Below, in pieces: positions 37,498 through 46,080 of a DNA stretch of 50,209 bases. Both the position numbers and the translations under genes were made by a program. The stretch is taken from the NCBI RefSeq assembly GCF_003096675.1, contig NZ_QEKW01000027.1, positions 1 through 50,209 on the forward strand. Direction: 5' to 3'. Source of the stretch: Actinomycetospora cinnamomea. GTDB taxonomy: Bacteria > Actinomycetota > Actinomycetes > Mycobacteriales > Pseudonocardiaceae. Position 1 is the stretch's first letter, and each line of letters begins with the position of its first letter. The notes beneath the pieces are model-generated. The model was not told where the DNA came from. It did no database searches and saw only the letters and a list, made by a program, of their open reading frames with translations.

Positions 37498-38532
37498 ATG
37501 ACAACTCCCGGACGATGGGCGCCCGCCTGGAACAGCCTCACGGTGGGGGAGCTGGCCTCGGTCGACATCACGAGCAAGACCTTCGCCGCGGAACCCTTCG
37601 GCTTCTGGGCACGGCTGCGGCTCGACGCGCCGGTCCAACCGGTGCGATGGGCCCGGGGCAGCACCGCGTGGGTGATCACCCGCTACTCCGACGTCGAGGC
37701 CGCCCTGCGCGATCCGCGGTTGTGCAAGAACCGACACGACGCGCTGACCGGGGAGCAGAGGGCAGCAGGGCCGAAGCTGCCCAGGGCGCTGGCCTCCTTG
37801 GAGCGAGGACTGCTCAGCCTCGACGGTCCGGACCACGATCGTCTGCGTCGGCTGGTGCACCAGGCCTTCACCCCCCGACGGATCGAGCAGCTGCGCGGGC
37901 AGGTCGAGCAGGTCGCCGAGTCCCTGCTCGACTCCGCGCAGTGCCGCGGGGCGATGGACCTGATCGGCGACTATGCCGCCCCGCTCCCGCTGATCCTGAT
38001 CGCCCGCATCATCGGCGTCCCGGAGGAGGACACCTCCCGGTTCCGCGCCTGGACCCGGGCCCTGGTCTCCGTCGGAGAGCATCCGCTGCGGAGCATCGGC
38101 TCCGTCCTGCGGTTCGTGGTCTACCTGCGCCGGCTGATCACCACTCGGAGCCGGGACCCCCGCGACGACCTGGTCTCGGCGCTGGTCGCGGCCCGCGACG
38201 ACGATGACCAGCTCACGACCGACGAGATCGTGGCGATGCTGTTCCTGCTGCTCACGGCCGGCCACGAGACCACCGTCAACCTCATCGGCGTGGGCACCTC
38301 GGCCCTGCTCGAGCACCCCGACCTGACCCGTTCTCCCAACCCGCACCTCGCGTTCGGCAAGGGCGCGCACTACTGCCTCGGTGCCCCGCTGGCCCGGCTC
38401 GAGGCGCAGATCGCGATCCCGGCGCTGCTGCGCCGCGCGCCGGACCTGCGCCGCACCGACCCCGCCGCGCCCGTGGCCTGGCGAGGTGGAGCGATCGTGC
38501 GCGGGCTGGAGTCACTCCCGGTGCGGCTGTGA
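37498..38532 (+). pseudogene. cytochrome P450 with internal in-frame deletion
   Basis: 344 residues against about 400 for this bacterial class. The N-terminal half is normal, ending with I-helix LLLTAGHETTVNLIGVGTSA and LLEHPDL near residue 277. The next residues, TRSPNPHLAFGKGAHYCLGA, already belong to the heme loop. The J' to K' region is missing, including the ExxR motif and the P-E-R-F segment, about 65-70 residues. The frame is kept, so the product could be made, but without the ExxR salt bridge it should not fold or bind heme properly. Classified as a broken gene. Confidence 0.75.
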
Positions 38533-38590
38533 CCCTTTGGCGGAGACCAGCGCACGGCCGGCGTTGAACCCCACCTCGAGGGCCACCAGC

Positions 38591-39220
38591 GTGACCCTCG
38601 TGATCCCGGCCTCGACGCCCCCCGGTCCGCCGCGACGGCGTGACGCGGGCCGTCCCCGCGGCGCCGCCGTCACCGCCGCCGTCCTCGCCGCGGTCCGCGT
38701 CGAGCTCGCCGACGCCGGGTTCGAGGGGCTCAGCGTGGAACGGGTCGCCCGACGGGCCGAGGTGAACAAGACCAGCGTCTACCGACGCTGGCCCACGCGG
38801 GAAGCCCTCGTCGCCGCGGCCATGGAAGGACTGCTCGACGACTTCAGCGTGAGCCCCGACACCGGGAGCCTCCGTGGCGACCTGTACGCGCTCGCCGCGC
38901 CCATCGCCGAACTCGCGGCCCAGCCCGACGGCGTCGCCCTGCTCCGCGCGGCGCTCTCGACCACGGCGAGCGGCGACGTCGGCACCGTGGCGTCCCGACG
39001 TGTGGGCGCCCCCGCCGAGTCGGTGTCCTCGATCGCCGCGCGCGCCCGCGCCCGCGGCGAGTGGCGCGACGGGGTGGACCCGCAGCAGGCGATCTTCACC
39101 CTGGTCGGCGCCATCATCCACCGGGTGCTCCTCGAACGCGCCGCGCCCACGGGCGAGTGGCTCGACGGACTCGTCGACATCGTCCTCCGCGGGATCAGCG
39201 CCACGAAGCCGCAGCCCTGA
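38591..39220 (+). CDS. TetR-family transcriptional regulator
   Basis: 209 residues. Helix-turn-helix TAAVLAAVRVELADAGFEGL, then SVERVARRAEVNKTSVYRRW with recognition helix NKTSVYRRWPTREA near residue 55. C-terminal domain of the TetR_C_16-like group (RGDLYALAAPIAELAAQPDG). GTG 38591 is chosen as the first start after the P450 stop; GTG 38600 is also possible. It follows the truncated P450 by 58 bases on the same strand. The target is unknown. Confidence 0.84.
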   Translation: MTLVIPASTPPGPPRRRDAGRPRGAAVTAAVLAAVRVELADAGFEGLSVERVARRAEVNKTSVYRRWPTREALVAAAMEGLLDDFSVSPDTGSLRGDLYALAAPIAELAAQPDGVALLRAALSTTASGDVGTVASRRVGAPAESVSSIAARARARGEWRDGVDPQQAIFTLVGAIIHRVLLERAAPTGEWLDGLVDIVLRGISATKPQP

Positions 39221-39285
39221 CCGGTCGTGGGCTGTGCCGGAGGGATCGACCCGGAGGGGCCGCCGGACCGGGCAGCGCGGTGGGG

Positions 39286-39291
39286 TATCGT
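39286..39291 (+). promoter_or_regulatory. -10 box of tRNA-Pro
   Basis: TATCGT lies 31 bases before the mature tRNA 5' end, a normal distance for a tRNA promoter. No clear -35 hexamer was found. Confidence 0.45.
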
Positions 39292-39322
39292 CGCTCCCGT
39301 CGCGCTCACGGGCGCGGCGGCT

Positions 39323-39396
<74 letters not shown>

Positions 39397-39405
39397 CACG
39401 CGCAC

Positions 39406-39449
39406 AGAACCCCTCTGGCACTGGCAGAACACCAGGTCAGAGGGGTTCT
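39406..39449 (+). terminator. tRNA-Pro terminator hairpin
   Basis: AGAACCCCTCTG (39406-39417) and CAGAGGGGTTCT (39438-39449) are perfect 12-bp complements with a 20-base loop, starting nine bases after the tRNA. The following 290 bases up to the ANTAR gene hold no recognisable gene or integrase remnant. Confidence 0.75.
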
Positions 39450-39741
39450 TGTCGTTCACGGTGTGGATCAACGTGTGGGTCTTCCCGGTGGTCGTCGGGA
39501 CCACTCCGGGACCTGCGAGGTGTCCAGGGCTGCCATGTCGCCCGCTCCGCCGTGAGCGCCCACCGGCCGGAGACCTCTGCTCGCGAGTGCCGTTCCTACC
39601 TGCGGGTCTTGACCCCGTCATCGCACCGACAAGACTTGGAGCGAGGACGGCGTCACATAGAGCGAAGGGGTCGGTCCACCGGTGGCATGGAGGGGAAGAG
39701 GCCGGCGCCGTCCCCGGGACGGTCCACGGGAGCGGAACACC

Positions 39742-40467
39742 ATGAACACCGACGGGCTGGTCGTGGCCCTGCGCCAGGCCGCACGCGAGCTGACCGGACG
39801 ACACAGCATCCGCGATCGCGAGCTGACATTGCGGCGCATCGTCGAGGCCGCGGTCGAGACGGTGCCCGAGGCTGATGCCGGCGGGATCACGGTCACCGAG
39901 CACGGCGAGGTGGTGTCCCGGCATACGACCAGTCCGACGATCACGAAGCTCGCCGAGCTGCAGGCCGAGCTGGGCGAGGGACCGTGCATGAGCGCGCTTC
40001 ACGAGCCGCCGGAGAACGGGATCATCCTCGCCCAAGACCTCGGTGGCGCCGACGGGCAGCGCTGGCCCCAGTTCGCGCCGCTTGCCGTCGAGGCCGGCTA
40101 CCACGCGATGCTGTCGGTGCAGATCGCCTACCAGCCCGGGCCGAAGAGCGCGGCGCTCAACCTCTACGCGGTCCGGGCCCAGGTCTTCGATGAAGACGCC
40201 CGGACAACCGCCGCGCTGTTCGCGGTACAAGCGGCGATGCTGCTCTACGGATGTGAGCAGGCCATCCATCTGCAGAGGGCCGTGGACAGCCGCGACACCA
40301 TCGGCCAGGCCAAGGGCATCCTCATGGAACGCTTCGGCGTCGACGACGAGGGCGCCTTCCAGATGCTCGTGCGCTCGTCCCAGGACACCAACCTCAAGCT
40401 CGTGGAGGTTGCGCGCTGGCTGCACGACGAAGCGTGCCGCCGGGGCCGCGTCGAGCACGGGTCCTAG
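39742..40467 (+). CDS. GAF and ANTAR domain regulator
   Basis: 241 residues. GAF domain at about 25-165 (ADAGGITVTEHGEVVSRHTT, LGEGPCMSAL). It is followed by the three-helix ANTAR RNA-binding domain at about 175-235 (QRAVDSRDTIGQAKGILMER, then VARWLHDE). ANTAR proteins prevent transcription termination by binding paired hairpins in nascent mRNA. The A-K-G-I-L-M core is intact. ATG 39742 has GGGAGCGG upstream. No two-hairpin target is obvious nearby, so it probably acts elsewhere. The 266 bases downstream, to cbiO, show nothing recognisable. Confidence 0.88.
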   Translation: MNTDGLVVALRQAARELTGRHSIRDRELTLRRIVEAAVETVPEADAGGITVTEHGEVVSRHTTSPTITKLAELQAELGEGPCMSALHEPPENGIILAQDLGGADGQRWPQFAPLAVEAGYHAMLSVQIAYQPGPKSAALNLYAVRAQVFDEDARTTAALFAVQAAMLLYGCEQAIHLQRAVDSRDTIGQAKGILMERFGVDDEGAFQMLVRSSQDTNLKLVEVARWLHDEACRRGRVEHGS

Positions 40468-40733
40468 CCGCGCCGCCGGGCGGTCGGCCGGATCCTCACG
40501 ATGGTGGGTGCTGTGCGAGATGGACCGACGCCAGACCCCGCTACGGCCTGGAGACGATGTGCATCGGCGGCGGCCAGGGCCTCACCGTAGTGTTCCAGGG
40601 ACCGACTGACGCTGTCTGCCCGAGGGCCTGCAGCTCGTGGAGTGGGCGAGCTTCCCCCGGCCCGACCCGCGGGCAGCCCTGGCCCAGCTCGGGGCGTCGG
40701 TGGACCCGGGGCCGGCGGCCTCGCGCGTCGGCC

Positions 40734-41567
40734 TCAGCTTCGGCCGTCCGCCGGCAGGGCCGAGCGCAATGCTTCGCCCGGCACGCTCGGGGAGAGATGC
40801 TCGAGGCCGTGGCGGCGCAGGAGTGCGCGGACGGCCGGCGCCCAGGCAGGTCCGAGGCGGGCGGCGGCGAGCAGCTTCTCGTCAACGAGGAGGTCGTCGG
40901 GCGCGCCGGCCCGGAACTCGCCGTCCACGAGCACGGCCACCTCGTCGGCCCAGCGGTGGGCGAGATCGACGTCGTGGGTGGAGAGCACGATCGTCGTGCC
41001 GGCGGCGTGCAGCTCGGCGAGGGTCGCGAGGGTGGCCTCGACGGCGGCGGGGTCGAGGCCGGCGGTCGGCTCGTCGAGCACGAGCAGGTCCGGCCGCATC
41101 GCGACCGCGCCGGCGATGGTGACGCGCTTCTTCTGTCCGTTCGAGAGCAGGTGCGGCGGACGCCCGGCGAGGTCGGTGATGTCGAGGGCGGTGAGCGCGG
41201 CGTCCACCCGGGCCCTCACCTCATCGCGGGGCAGCCCGAGGTTGATGGGTCCGAAGGACACGTCCTGGGCGACGGTCGCGGCGAAGAGCTGGTCGTCCGG
41301 ATCCTGCAGGACGAGCTGGACGCGGCGCCGGAGTTCGAGCAGCGCGCGACGGGAGCGCGACACAGGGGTGCCGAGGACCTCGACGGTTCCGCTGTCGGGC
41401 GCCACGGTCCCGGCGAGCAGCCGGAACGCCGTGGTCTTCCCGCCGCCGTTGGGGCCGAGGACGGCCAGGCGGACGCCGCGGCGGATGTCCAGGTCGGCAC
41501 CGCGCAGCACCGGCCGGTCCGGCTCGTAGGCGAAGTGCACCTCGGCGAGGCGCCCGAGGGGGGTCAC
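40734..41567 (-). CDS. cbiO: cobalt/nickel ECF transporter ATPase
   Basis: 277 residues. Walker A LGPNGGGKTTAFRLL is near residue 40, the Q-loop is in LVLQDPDDQLF, and the signature LLSNGQKKRVTIAG is near residue 135 (LSNGQ rather than LSGGQ, as usual for ECF ATPases). Walker B LLVLDEPTAGLDP and the H-loop STHDVDLA follow. A C-terminal ~50-residue extension follows the core. GTG 41567 overlaps the cbiQ stop. Last gene of cbiM-N-Q-O; powers metal uptake. Confidence 0.93.
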   Translation of the reverse strand: MTPLGRLAEVHFAYEPDRPVLRGADLDIRRGVRLAVLGPNGGGKTTAFRLLAGTVAPDSGTVEVLGTPVSRSRRALLELRRRVQLVLQDPDDQLFAATVAQDVSFGPINLGLPRDEVRARVDAALTALDITDLAGRPPHLLSNGQKKRVTIAGAVAMRPDLLVLDEPTAGLDPAAVEATLATLAELHAAGTTIVLSTHDVDLAHRWADEVAVLVDGEFRAGAPDDLLVDEKLLAAARLGPAWAPAVRALLRRHGLEHLSPSVPGEALRSALPADGRS

Positions 41568-42322
41568 GCGATGACCAGGCGCAGAAGGAGCGTGGTGGTG
41601 ACGACGACGGCGAGGAGCAGGACGCTGGACGCGATGAACCTGCGGGAGGGCGCGGGTGCGTCGACGTCCACCGCGAGGTCGCCGCCGTAGCCGCGCAGGG
41701 CGAGCCCCTCGTCGAGGCGGCGGGCGCGGTCGAAGGCGCGGACGAACACCGCGCCGGCCTGTCCTGCGGCCGAGCGCAGCGCCGCGCCGCGGGTGGCGAA
41801 GCCGAGGCGTCCGGCCTGGGCCTCCCGGACGGTTCGGGCAGTGTCGAGGAGCAGGAACAGCAGGCGGTAGATGAGGGCGGCGACCTCGGTGACCGCCGGT
41901 GGGACCCCGAGCCGGGAGAGGCGGGGCAGGACGTCGGCGAGCGGGGTCGTCGCGGCGAACAGCAGCAGGCAGAGCGTGGCGGCGAGCGAGCGGCCCACCA
42001 GCTCGCCGGCCCGGGCGAGCCCCGCGGGGTCCCAGCGCAGCACCGTCGGACCGCCGACCGCCACCAGCAGCGGCAGCGCCCCGACGACGATGAAAGCCGC
42101 CGGCGCCCGCAGGAGGCGGACCGCACGTCCAGGCCCCACCCCGGCCGGACCGGCGAGCAGGACCAGGGCGACGGTGCCGACCACGGCCGCGCCCGGCCAG
42201 GGCGGCAGGGCCACCGCGCAGACCAGCAGCCCCAGCGCCAGCACCGCCTTGTCGGCGGGATGGCGCTCCCGCCACGGACCGGTGTGCGCCAGGGTCTCCA
42301 GCGGGGCGTCACGTCGCGTCAT
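41564..42322 (-). CDS. cbiQ: cobalt/nickel ECF transporter transmembrane subunit
   Basis: 252 residues. Hydrophobic helices at about 25-60, 70-95 and 110-130. The cytoplasmic coupling segment carries ECF A-R-G motifs, seen as QAGRLGFATRGAALRS and FDRARRLDEGLALRGYGG near residues 170-215. The last membrane helix is at about 230-250. It couples CbiO to CbiM. ATG start overlaps the cbiN stop by four bases. Confidence 0.92.
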   Translation of the reverse strand: MTRRDAPLETLAHTGPWRERHPADKAVLALGLLVCAVALPPWPGAAVVGTVALVLLAGPAGVGPGRAVRLLRAPAAFIVVGALPLLVAVGGPTVLRWDPAGLARAGELVGRSLAATLCLLLFAATTPLADVLPRLSRLGVPPAVTEVAALIYRLLFLLLDTARTVREAQAGRLGFATRGAALRSAAGQAGAVFVRAFDRARRLDEGLALRGYGGDLAVDVDAPAPSRRFIASSVLLLAVVVTTTLLLRLVIA

Positions 42323-42648
42323 GTTGTCGGGCCGGGCTCCGTCGCGGTGGTCCGACGGTCGTTGCGGCGACGCGTGCGGACAACGCCGAGGCAGTAGCCC
42401 AGCACGCCGGCTCCGAGCGCGGCCTGCACGGCGAACAGCCCCGACTCGACCTCGCCCGAGGGCGGCTCGAACACCGACGAGAACCAGGGCTCGTAGGTCG
42501 GGTGGTCCTCGGTGATAGCCGACTCCGCCCGGGAGTCCGCGCCGGAGAAGGGCTCCTCGCCCTGGCCCAGTCCCAACAACAGGGGGACGGCGGCGAGCAG
42601 CACCACGGCCAGCAGGAGCAGGATGTTGGTACGGGTGAAGCGGCTCAC
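42319..42648 (-). CDS. cbiN: cobalt/nickel ECF transporter accessory subunit
   Basis: 109 residues. One N-terminal membrane helix ([20 protein letters not shown]), a short extracytoplasmic stretch with [20 protein letters not shown] and [20 protein letters not shown], and a second helix. That is the CbiN plan of two helices flanking a substrate-loading loop. GTG 42648 overlaps cbiM. The presence of N alongside M favours the cobalt/nickel CbiMN type over other ECF modules. Confidence 0.9.
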   Translation of the reverse strand: MSRFTRTNILLLLAVVLLAAVPLLLGLGQGEEPFSGADSRAESAITEDHPTYEPWFSSVFEPPSGEVESGLFAVQAALGAGVLGYCLGVVRTRRRNDRRTTATEPGPTT

Positions 42649-43337
42649 GAGCGGGCCTCCTCGGCCGTGGCGGTGGTCTCCGACCGGCGCAGGACGCCGA
42701 GGCGCAGCAGCTCCTTGGGGCTGTTGTGGGCGAGCAGCCGCACGACGAGCACCGTGAGCAGCCCCTCGACGACCGCGAGGGGGATCTGCGTGATCGCGAA
42801 GATCGACCCGAACTTCGCCACCGCGCCCGCGATGCCGCCGGTGGGGTCGGGGAACGCGAGGGCGAGCTGGAGGGTCGTCACGCCGTAGGTGGCGAGGTTG
42901 GCCAGCGCGCCGGCGAGGAAGACCGAGATCGCCAGGCCGAAGCGACGGGTCGCGCGGTAGGCGCCGTACGCGATCCACGGGCCGGCGACCGCCATCGAGA
43001 ACGCGTTGGCCCCGAGGGTCGTGAGCCCGCCATGCGCGAGGAGCAGCGCCTGGAAGAGCAGCACGATCGTGCCGAGCACGGCCATCACGGGTGGTCGGAA
43101 GAGCACGGTGCCCAGCCCCGTGCCGGTGGGGTGCGAGGACGATCCCGTGACCGAGGGGATCTTGAGTGCCGAGAGCACGAAGGTGAACGCCCCGGCCGCA
43201 CCGAGCAGGAGTTTCGAGTCGGGGTCCTCGCGGACCTGACGCACGACGGCCCGGACCCCGTGGACGACGAACGGGGCGGCCGCCACCGTCCATGCGGCGG
43301 CGTGGACCGGGGGCAGAAACCCCTCGGCGATGTGCAT
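42645..43337 (-). CDS. cbiM: cobalt/nickel ECF transporter substrate-binding protein
   Basis: 230 residues from ATG 43337, giving [10 protein letters not shown]. The N-terminal Met-His is the metal-chelating end of CbiM, so this start is functionally required; an upstream GTG frame would bury it. Further markers: [20 protein letters not shown] near residue 60 and [20 protein letters not shown] near residue 105, with membrane helices throughout. GAGGAGCC lies upstream. Whether Co or Ni is carried cannot be read off; no cobalamin or urease/hydrogenase genes are nearby. Confidence 0.93.
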   Translation of the reverse strand: MHIAEGFLPPVHAAAWTVAAAPFVVHGVRAVVRQVREDPDSKLLLGAAGAFTFVLSALKIPSVTGSSSHPTGTGLGTVLFRPPVMAVLGTIVLLFQALLLAHGGLTTLGANAFSMAVAGPWIAYGAYRATRRFGLAISVFLAGALANLATYGVTTLQLALAFPDPTGGIAGAVAKFGSIFAITQIPLAVVEGLLTVLVVRLLAHNSPKELLRLGVLRRSETTATAEEARS

Positions 43338-43381
43338 GGAGGGCTCCTCGGAGGACGGTGCGGCGGCCCGCGTACCACTCA

Positions 43382-43401
43382 CAGCATCTGATCAGCTGCT
43401 G
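43382..43401. promoter_or_regulatory. 20-bp palindrome upstream of cbiMNQO
   Basis: CAGCATCTGATCAGCTGCTG pairs with itself at nine of ten positions, centred on TGATCA, 45-64 bases before the cbiM start. It is a good operator candidate for a metal-sensing repressor. No cobalamin riboswitch core was recognised in this leader. Confidence 0.5.
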
Positions 43402-43550
43402 AGGTGTGGCTCAAGGCTTCGCCACGGGATCGTGCGCTGATGGCCCGGGATCAGTGATCTGCCGTCACCAGGGGCGGCACCTGTCGATGGAACGCCGTGC
43501 TCGCCGGAGCAGGCGGACGTCGTCGCCGTAGTCCGTTGGTGGTTACAGGT

Positions 43551-43800
43551 GTGACCGGCCGCGCGTTAGGGAGCCGTGCGCGAACGCTGCGGACGGCTGT
43601 CGACGACCTCGGCGACGTCCCGGGCTTCCTGCTCCTGCCCTGGACGACCTTGGTGTACGTGCTGGTGGCGCCGGGGGGCATCGTGGGGCTCGACCTTCTG
43701 TGGCTGGCGTTGGCCGTGGTCGTCGACCTCGGCAGCCACGCCGGGAGTCGTACCTACGGTCGGCGACGGAAGGGCGAGGTGCGCGGCGTGACCCGTGCTC
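43551..43800 (+). other. possible remnant of a small two-helix membrane protein
   Basis: Within the 534-base stretch between cbiM and the hemerythrin gene, one plus-strand frame reads DDLGDVPGFLLLPWTTLVYV, then GLDLLWLALAVVVDLGSHAG and a basic RRRKGE end. This resembles small actinobacterial membrane proteins of two helices. GTG 43551 is a possible start. The frame does not stop where such a protein would end and runs on to 44486 antisense to the hemerythrin gene, so either a frameshift has removed the stop or the resemblance is chance. The rest of the gap shows nothing else. Confidence 0.3.
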
Positions 43801-43871
43801 GCCACGACGCTCGACCCCTCCAGGTCCCTGGCCTCCGGTCGCCGTTCAGCGACGGCGCCGACTCCGTCAGG

Positions 43872-44411
43872 TCACTGGTGGGGCCAGCTCTCCCAGGTCT
43901 GCAGGACGGGTGCCAGCGCTCGTTCCTCGACGTCGAGGTGTTCGAGCAGGTGGTCCGAGAGGGTGCGCAGGGCATCGACCAGTCGTGTCCGGGCCGCGCC
44001 CGAGGCGCTGTCGTCGAGCCGCCAGGCCTCCGTCTCGATCTCGTCGAGCAGATCGGACACCACTCGGTGGTCGCGCTGGAGCCGATCGAGCACCGCGGCC
44101 CGTTCCGGCGCGCTCCGACGCGCCGCGGGGAGCAGGACGAGGTCCTCACCGCGGTGGTGGTCGTGGACGAGCCGGCAGTAGCCCAGACAGCGCGTCCGCA
44201 GCTGGAACAGCAGGCTCCGGCCGGCGAGCTCGTCGACGGCCTCGCGCAGCGGCGCCGCCTGCGCGCTGCCTGCGGCGGCATCAGCGAGGTCGCGGCAGGT
44301 CCGGAGGTCCTCACGCACCAGGTCGTGCACCCGCAGGAGCTCCGGGACCAGGGGATGGGTCGGGTTGGGGGTCGAGAGCATCAGCGTGACCGCACCTTCT
44401 TCGATCGTCAC
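43872..44411 (-). CDS. hemerythrin-like domain protein
   Basis: 179 residues from GTG 44411. Four-helix bundle with His/Glu ligand spacing: LLRVHDLVREDLR (His near residue 24), VHDHHRGEDLVLLPA (HxxxE) near residue 88, LQRDHRVVSDLLDEIE near residue 117 and HLLEHLDVEERALAPVL near residue 158. It would bind a diiron centre, for O2, NO or iron sensing. Starts at TTG 44456 and ATG 44381 are possible. Divergent from an HxlR regulator with a shared operator-like site. Confidence 0.8.
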   Translation of the reverse strand: MTIEEGAVTLMLSTPNPTHPLVPELLRVHDLVREDLRTCRDLADAAAGSAQAAPLREAVDELAGRSLLFQLRTRCLGYCRLVHDHHRGEDLVLLPAARRSAPERAAVLDRLQRDHRVVSDLLDEIETEAWRLDDSASGAARTRLVDALRTLSDHLLEHLDVEERALAPVLQTWESWPHQ

Positions 44412-44470
44412 CCGTCGGGCCGTCCCGAGTGTCTTGCTGTGCCGCAGGGTCGACAATCGAGTCCGAAGCT

Positions 44471-44487
44471 ACTTACTGTGGGTTAGT
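44471..44487. promoter_or_regulatory. HxlR-type operator overlapping a leaderless promoter
   Basis: ACTTACTGTGGGTTAGT has inverted half-sites ACTnAC and GTnAGT around five bases, the shape of HxlR operators. Inside it TACTGT (44474-44479) ends six bases before GTG 44486, so the operator covers the -10 box of the regulator's own gene and lies upstream of the divergent hemerythrin gene. Confidence 0.55.
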
Positions 44488-44902
44488 GCCTCAGGCTGGA
44501 GAGGGCATCCGACGCAAGCCCGTGCACTACGTCGTCGGGGACGCGCAGTGCGGCGGTTTCCAGAGGGTCCTGGAGTTCATCGGACGACGGTGGGCGGGCG
44601 CGGTGCTGCTCGCGGGCGCCGAGGGCGCCCGGCGGTTCACGCAGTACCGGAACCTGGTGCCGGGGATCTCCGACCGGATGCTCGCGCAGCGGCTCAAGGA
44701 GCTGGAGGCCTACGGGCTCCTGCGTCGTGAGGTCGTCCCCTCCACGCCGGTGTTGATCCGGTACACGCCCTCCCCGAACGGGCAGGAGCTGATCCGGGCC
44801 CTGCAACCCCTGATTGCGTGGAGTGCTCGCCGCCTGGAGCAGGAGCCGCAGGGAGACGACTGCCGATGCGCGGCGGCGCCGTCCGCCCCCCGCGATTCGT
44901 GA
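44486..44902 (+). CDS. HxlR-family transcriptional regulator
   Basis: 138 residues. Winged helix of the HxlR group: FQRVLEFIGRRWAGAVLLAG, RRFTQYRNLVPGISDRMLAQ with recognition helix, and RLKELEAYGLLRREVVPSTP followed by the wing. The tail ends in CRCAAAPS with two Cys after a DD pair; an N-terminal Cys (GDAQCGGFQRV) is the usual HxlR thiol sensor position. GTG 44486 is set by the -10 box. Likely autoregulated and controlling the hemerythrin gene. Confidence 0.85.
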   Translation: MPQAGEGIRRKPVHYVVGDAQCGGFQRVLEFIGRRWAGAVLLAGAEGARRFTQYRNLVPGISDRMLAQRLKELEAYGLLRREVVPSTPVLIRYTPSPNGQELIRALQPLIAWSARRLEQEPQGDDCRCAAAPSAPRDS

Positions 44903-44916
44903 TCGCGGCTCAGGAC

Positions 44917-46077
44917 TCACTCGCGGCCGGCAGCCAGGCGCGCATAGGTCCCGACGGAGGCCCACGCCAGTGCAGCGATCACGAGGAACACGACGTAGAC
45001 GGCGCCGTAACCGATGTGGACGGCCAGGGTGGCGGCGGCGACGGGTGCGACGAGGCCGGCGACGCCCAGGCCCGTGAACACCATCCCGTAGGTGGTGCCG
45101 AAGCTCTCGGCGGGGACGACGTCGGAGGTCGCGGCAGGGGTGAGCGTGGACAGCGCTCCGTACTGGAGGCCGAGCAGGAGCAGGGCGACGAGGGCGAGCG
45201 ATCCGGTCGCGCCGGCAGCGAGCGGGAGGCAGGCGAGGACGAGCAGCGCCGAATTGACGTGCAGCGCGGCGCGCCGGCCGATGCGGTCGGACATGGGCCC
45301 GGCGATGAGTCGGCCCCCGAAGTTGCCGAGGTTGAGCGACACCACGGCCAGGGTGACCGCGGTGGCGTCGCCGACGAGGCTCCCGGCCTGGGCGAAGGCC
45401 GCGAGCGCCGGCGCGCTGCCGAGGCCGAACGCCACCCACAGCGCCAGGACGGGGCCGCTCGGGCGCCCCCGGCGGGTGGCGCGTCGGTGCCGTCGGGGCG
45501 AAATGGGTGACGTGCCGGGCACGAGCACCGCCGCGACCACGAGGAGGACCCCGAGCGCGCCGGCCAGGACAACGAAGGTCGCGCGGCGGCCGACCTCGTC
45601 GAGCAGCCAGGAGGCGGCCGGGGCGAGGACGGCGGTGCCCGCGGCGTACGCGCTGACGACCAGGCCGAGGGCGAGGCCGCGACCGGAGGCGACGGTGCCG
45701 GCGACCCGGACGGCGGTGACGTACCCGAGCCCGGTCGATCCGCCCACCAGGACGCCGAAGGTCAGGAAGAGCACGAGCACCGTGGGCGCGACGGCGCTGC
45801 CGAGCAGGCCGAGCACGGTGCCGGTCAGGGCGACCAGCGCGAGCCGGCGCGGTGGGAGGGTGTCGGCTGCCCGTCCGCCGGCGAGGACCCCGACCATGAA
45901 GGCGACCAGGCCGACGGAGAAGACACCGGCGAGCAGCGCGTGGCCGACGGCGAGGTCCCGGCCCAGGGCGTCGGTGAAGACGTCCCAGGCGAACAGCGGA
46001 CTGACGGCCAGGTCCAGGAGCACGGCGCCGGTGATAGCGCGCGCCGTGCCGGTCGGCGCGCCTCCGGTGTCCGCCAC
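44917..46077 (-). CDS. MFS transporter in the arsenic cluster
   Basis: 386 residues with about 12 hydrophobic segments. Loop GGRAADTLPPRRLAL corresponds to motif A, and the second half has AGPMSDRIGRRAAL. Helix 4-5 sequence GVLVGGSTGLGYVTAVRVAG resembles the OFA (oxalate/formate antiporter) group. GTG 46077 lies three bases after the arsC stop, so it is translated with arsR-acr3-arsC. MFS proteins in ars operons (ArsJ, ArsK types) export organic or trivalent arsenicals; no GAPDH partner for ArsJ is present. Export is inference from context. Confidence 0.78.
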   Translation of the reverse strand: MADTGGAPTGTARAITGAVLLDLAVSPLFAWDVFTDALGRDLAVGHALLAGVFSVGLVAFMVGVLAGGRAADTLPPRRLALVALTGTVLGLLGSAVAPTVLVLFLTFGVLVGGSTGLGYVTAVRVAGTVASGRGLALGLVVSAYAAGTAVLAPAASWLLDEVGRRATFVVLAGALGVLLVVAAVLVPGTSPISPRRHRRATRRGRPSGPVLALWVAFGLGSAPALAAFAQAGSLVGDATAVTLAVVSLNLGNFGGRLIAGPMSDRIGRRAALHVNSALLVLACLPLAAGATGSLALVALLLLGLQYGALSTLTPAATSDVVPAESFGTTYGMVFTGLGVAGLVAPVAAATLAVHIGYGAVYVVFLVIAALAWASVGTYARLAAGRE

Positions 46078-46080
46078 GGG

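Noticed and set aside
43338..43500. Cobalamin riboswitch upstream of cbiM
   Set aside because: No recognisable B12 box or core helices could be placed by eye. Only the 20-bp palindrome stands out. A covariance-model scan would decide.
43800..44486. Plus-strand continuation of the frame at 43551
   Set aside because: It runs antisense through the hemerythrin gene and its translation there has no protein-like features.
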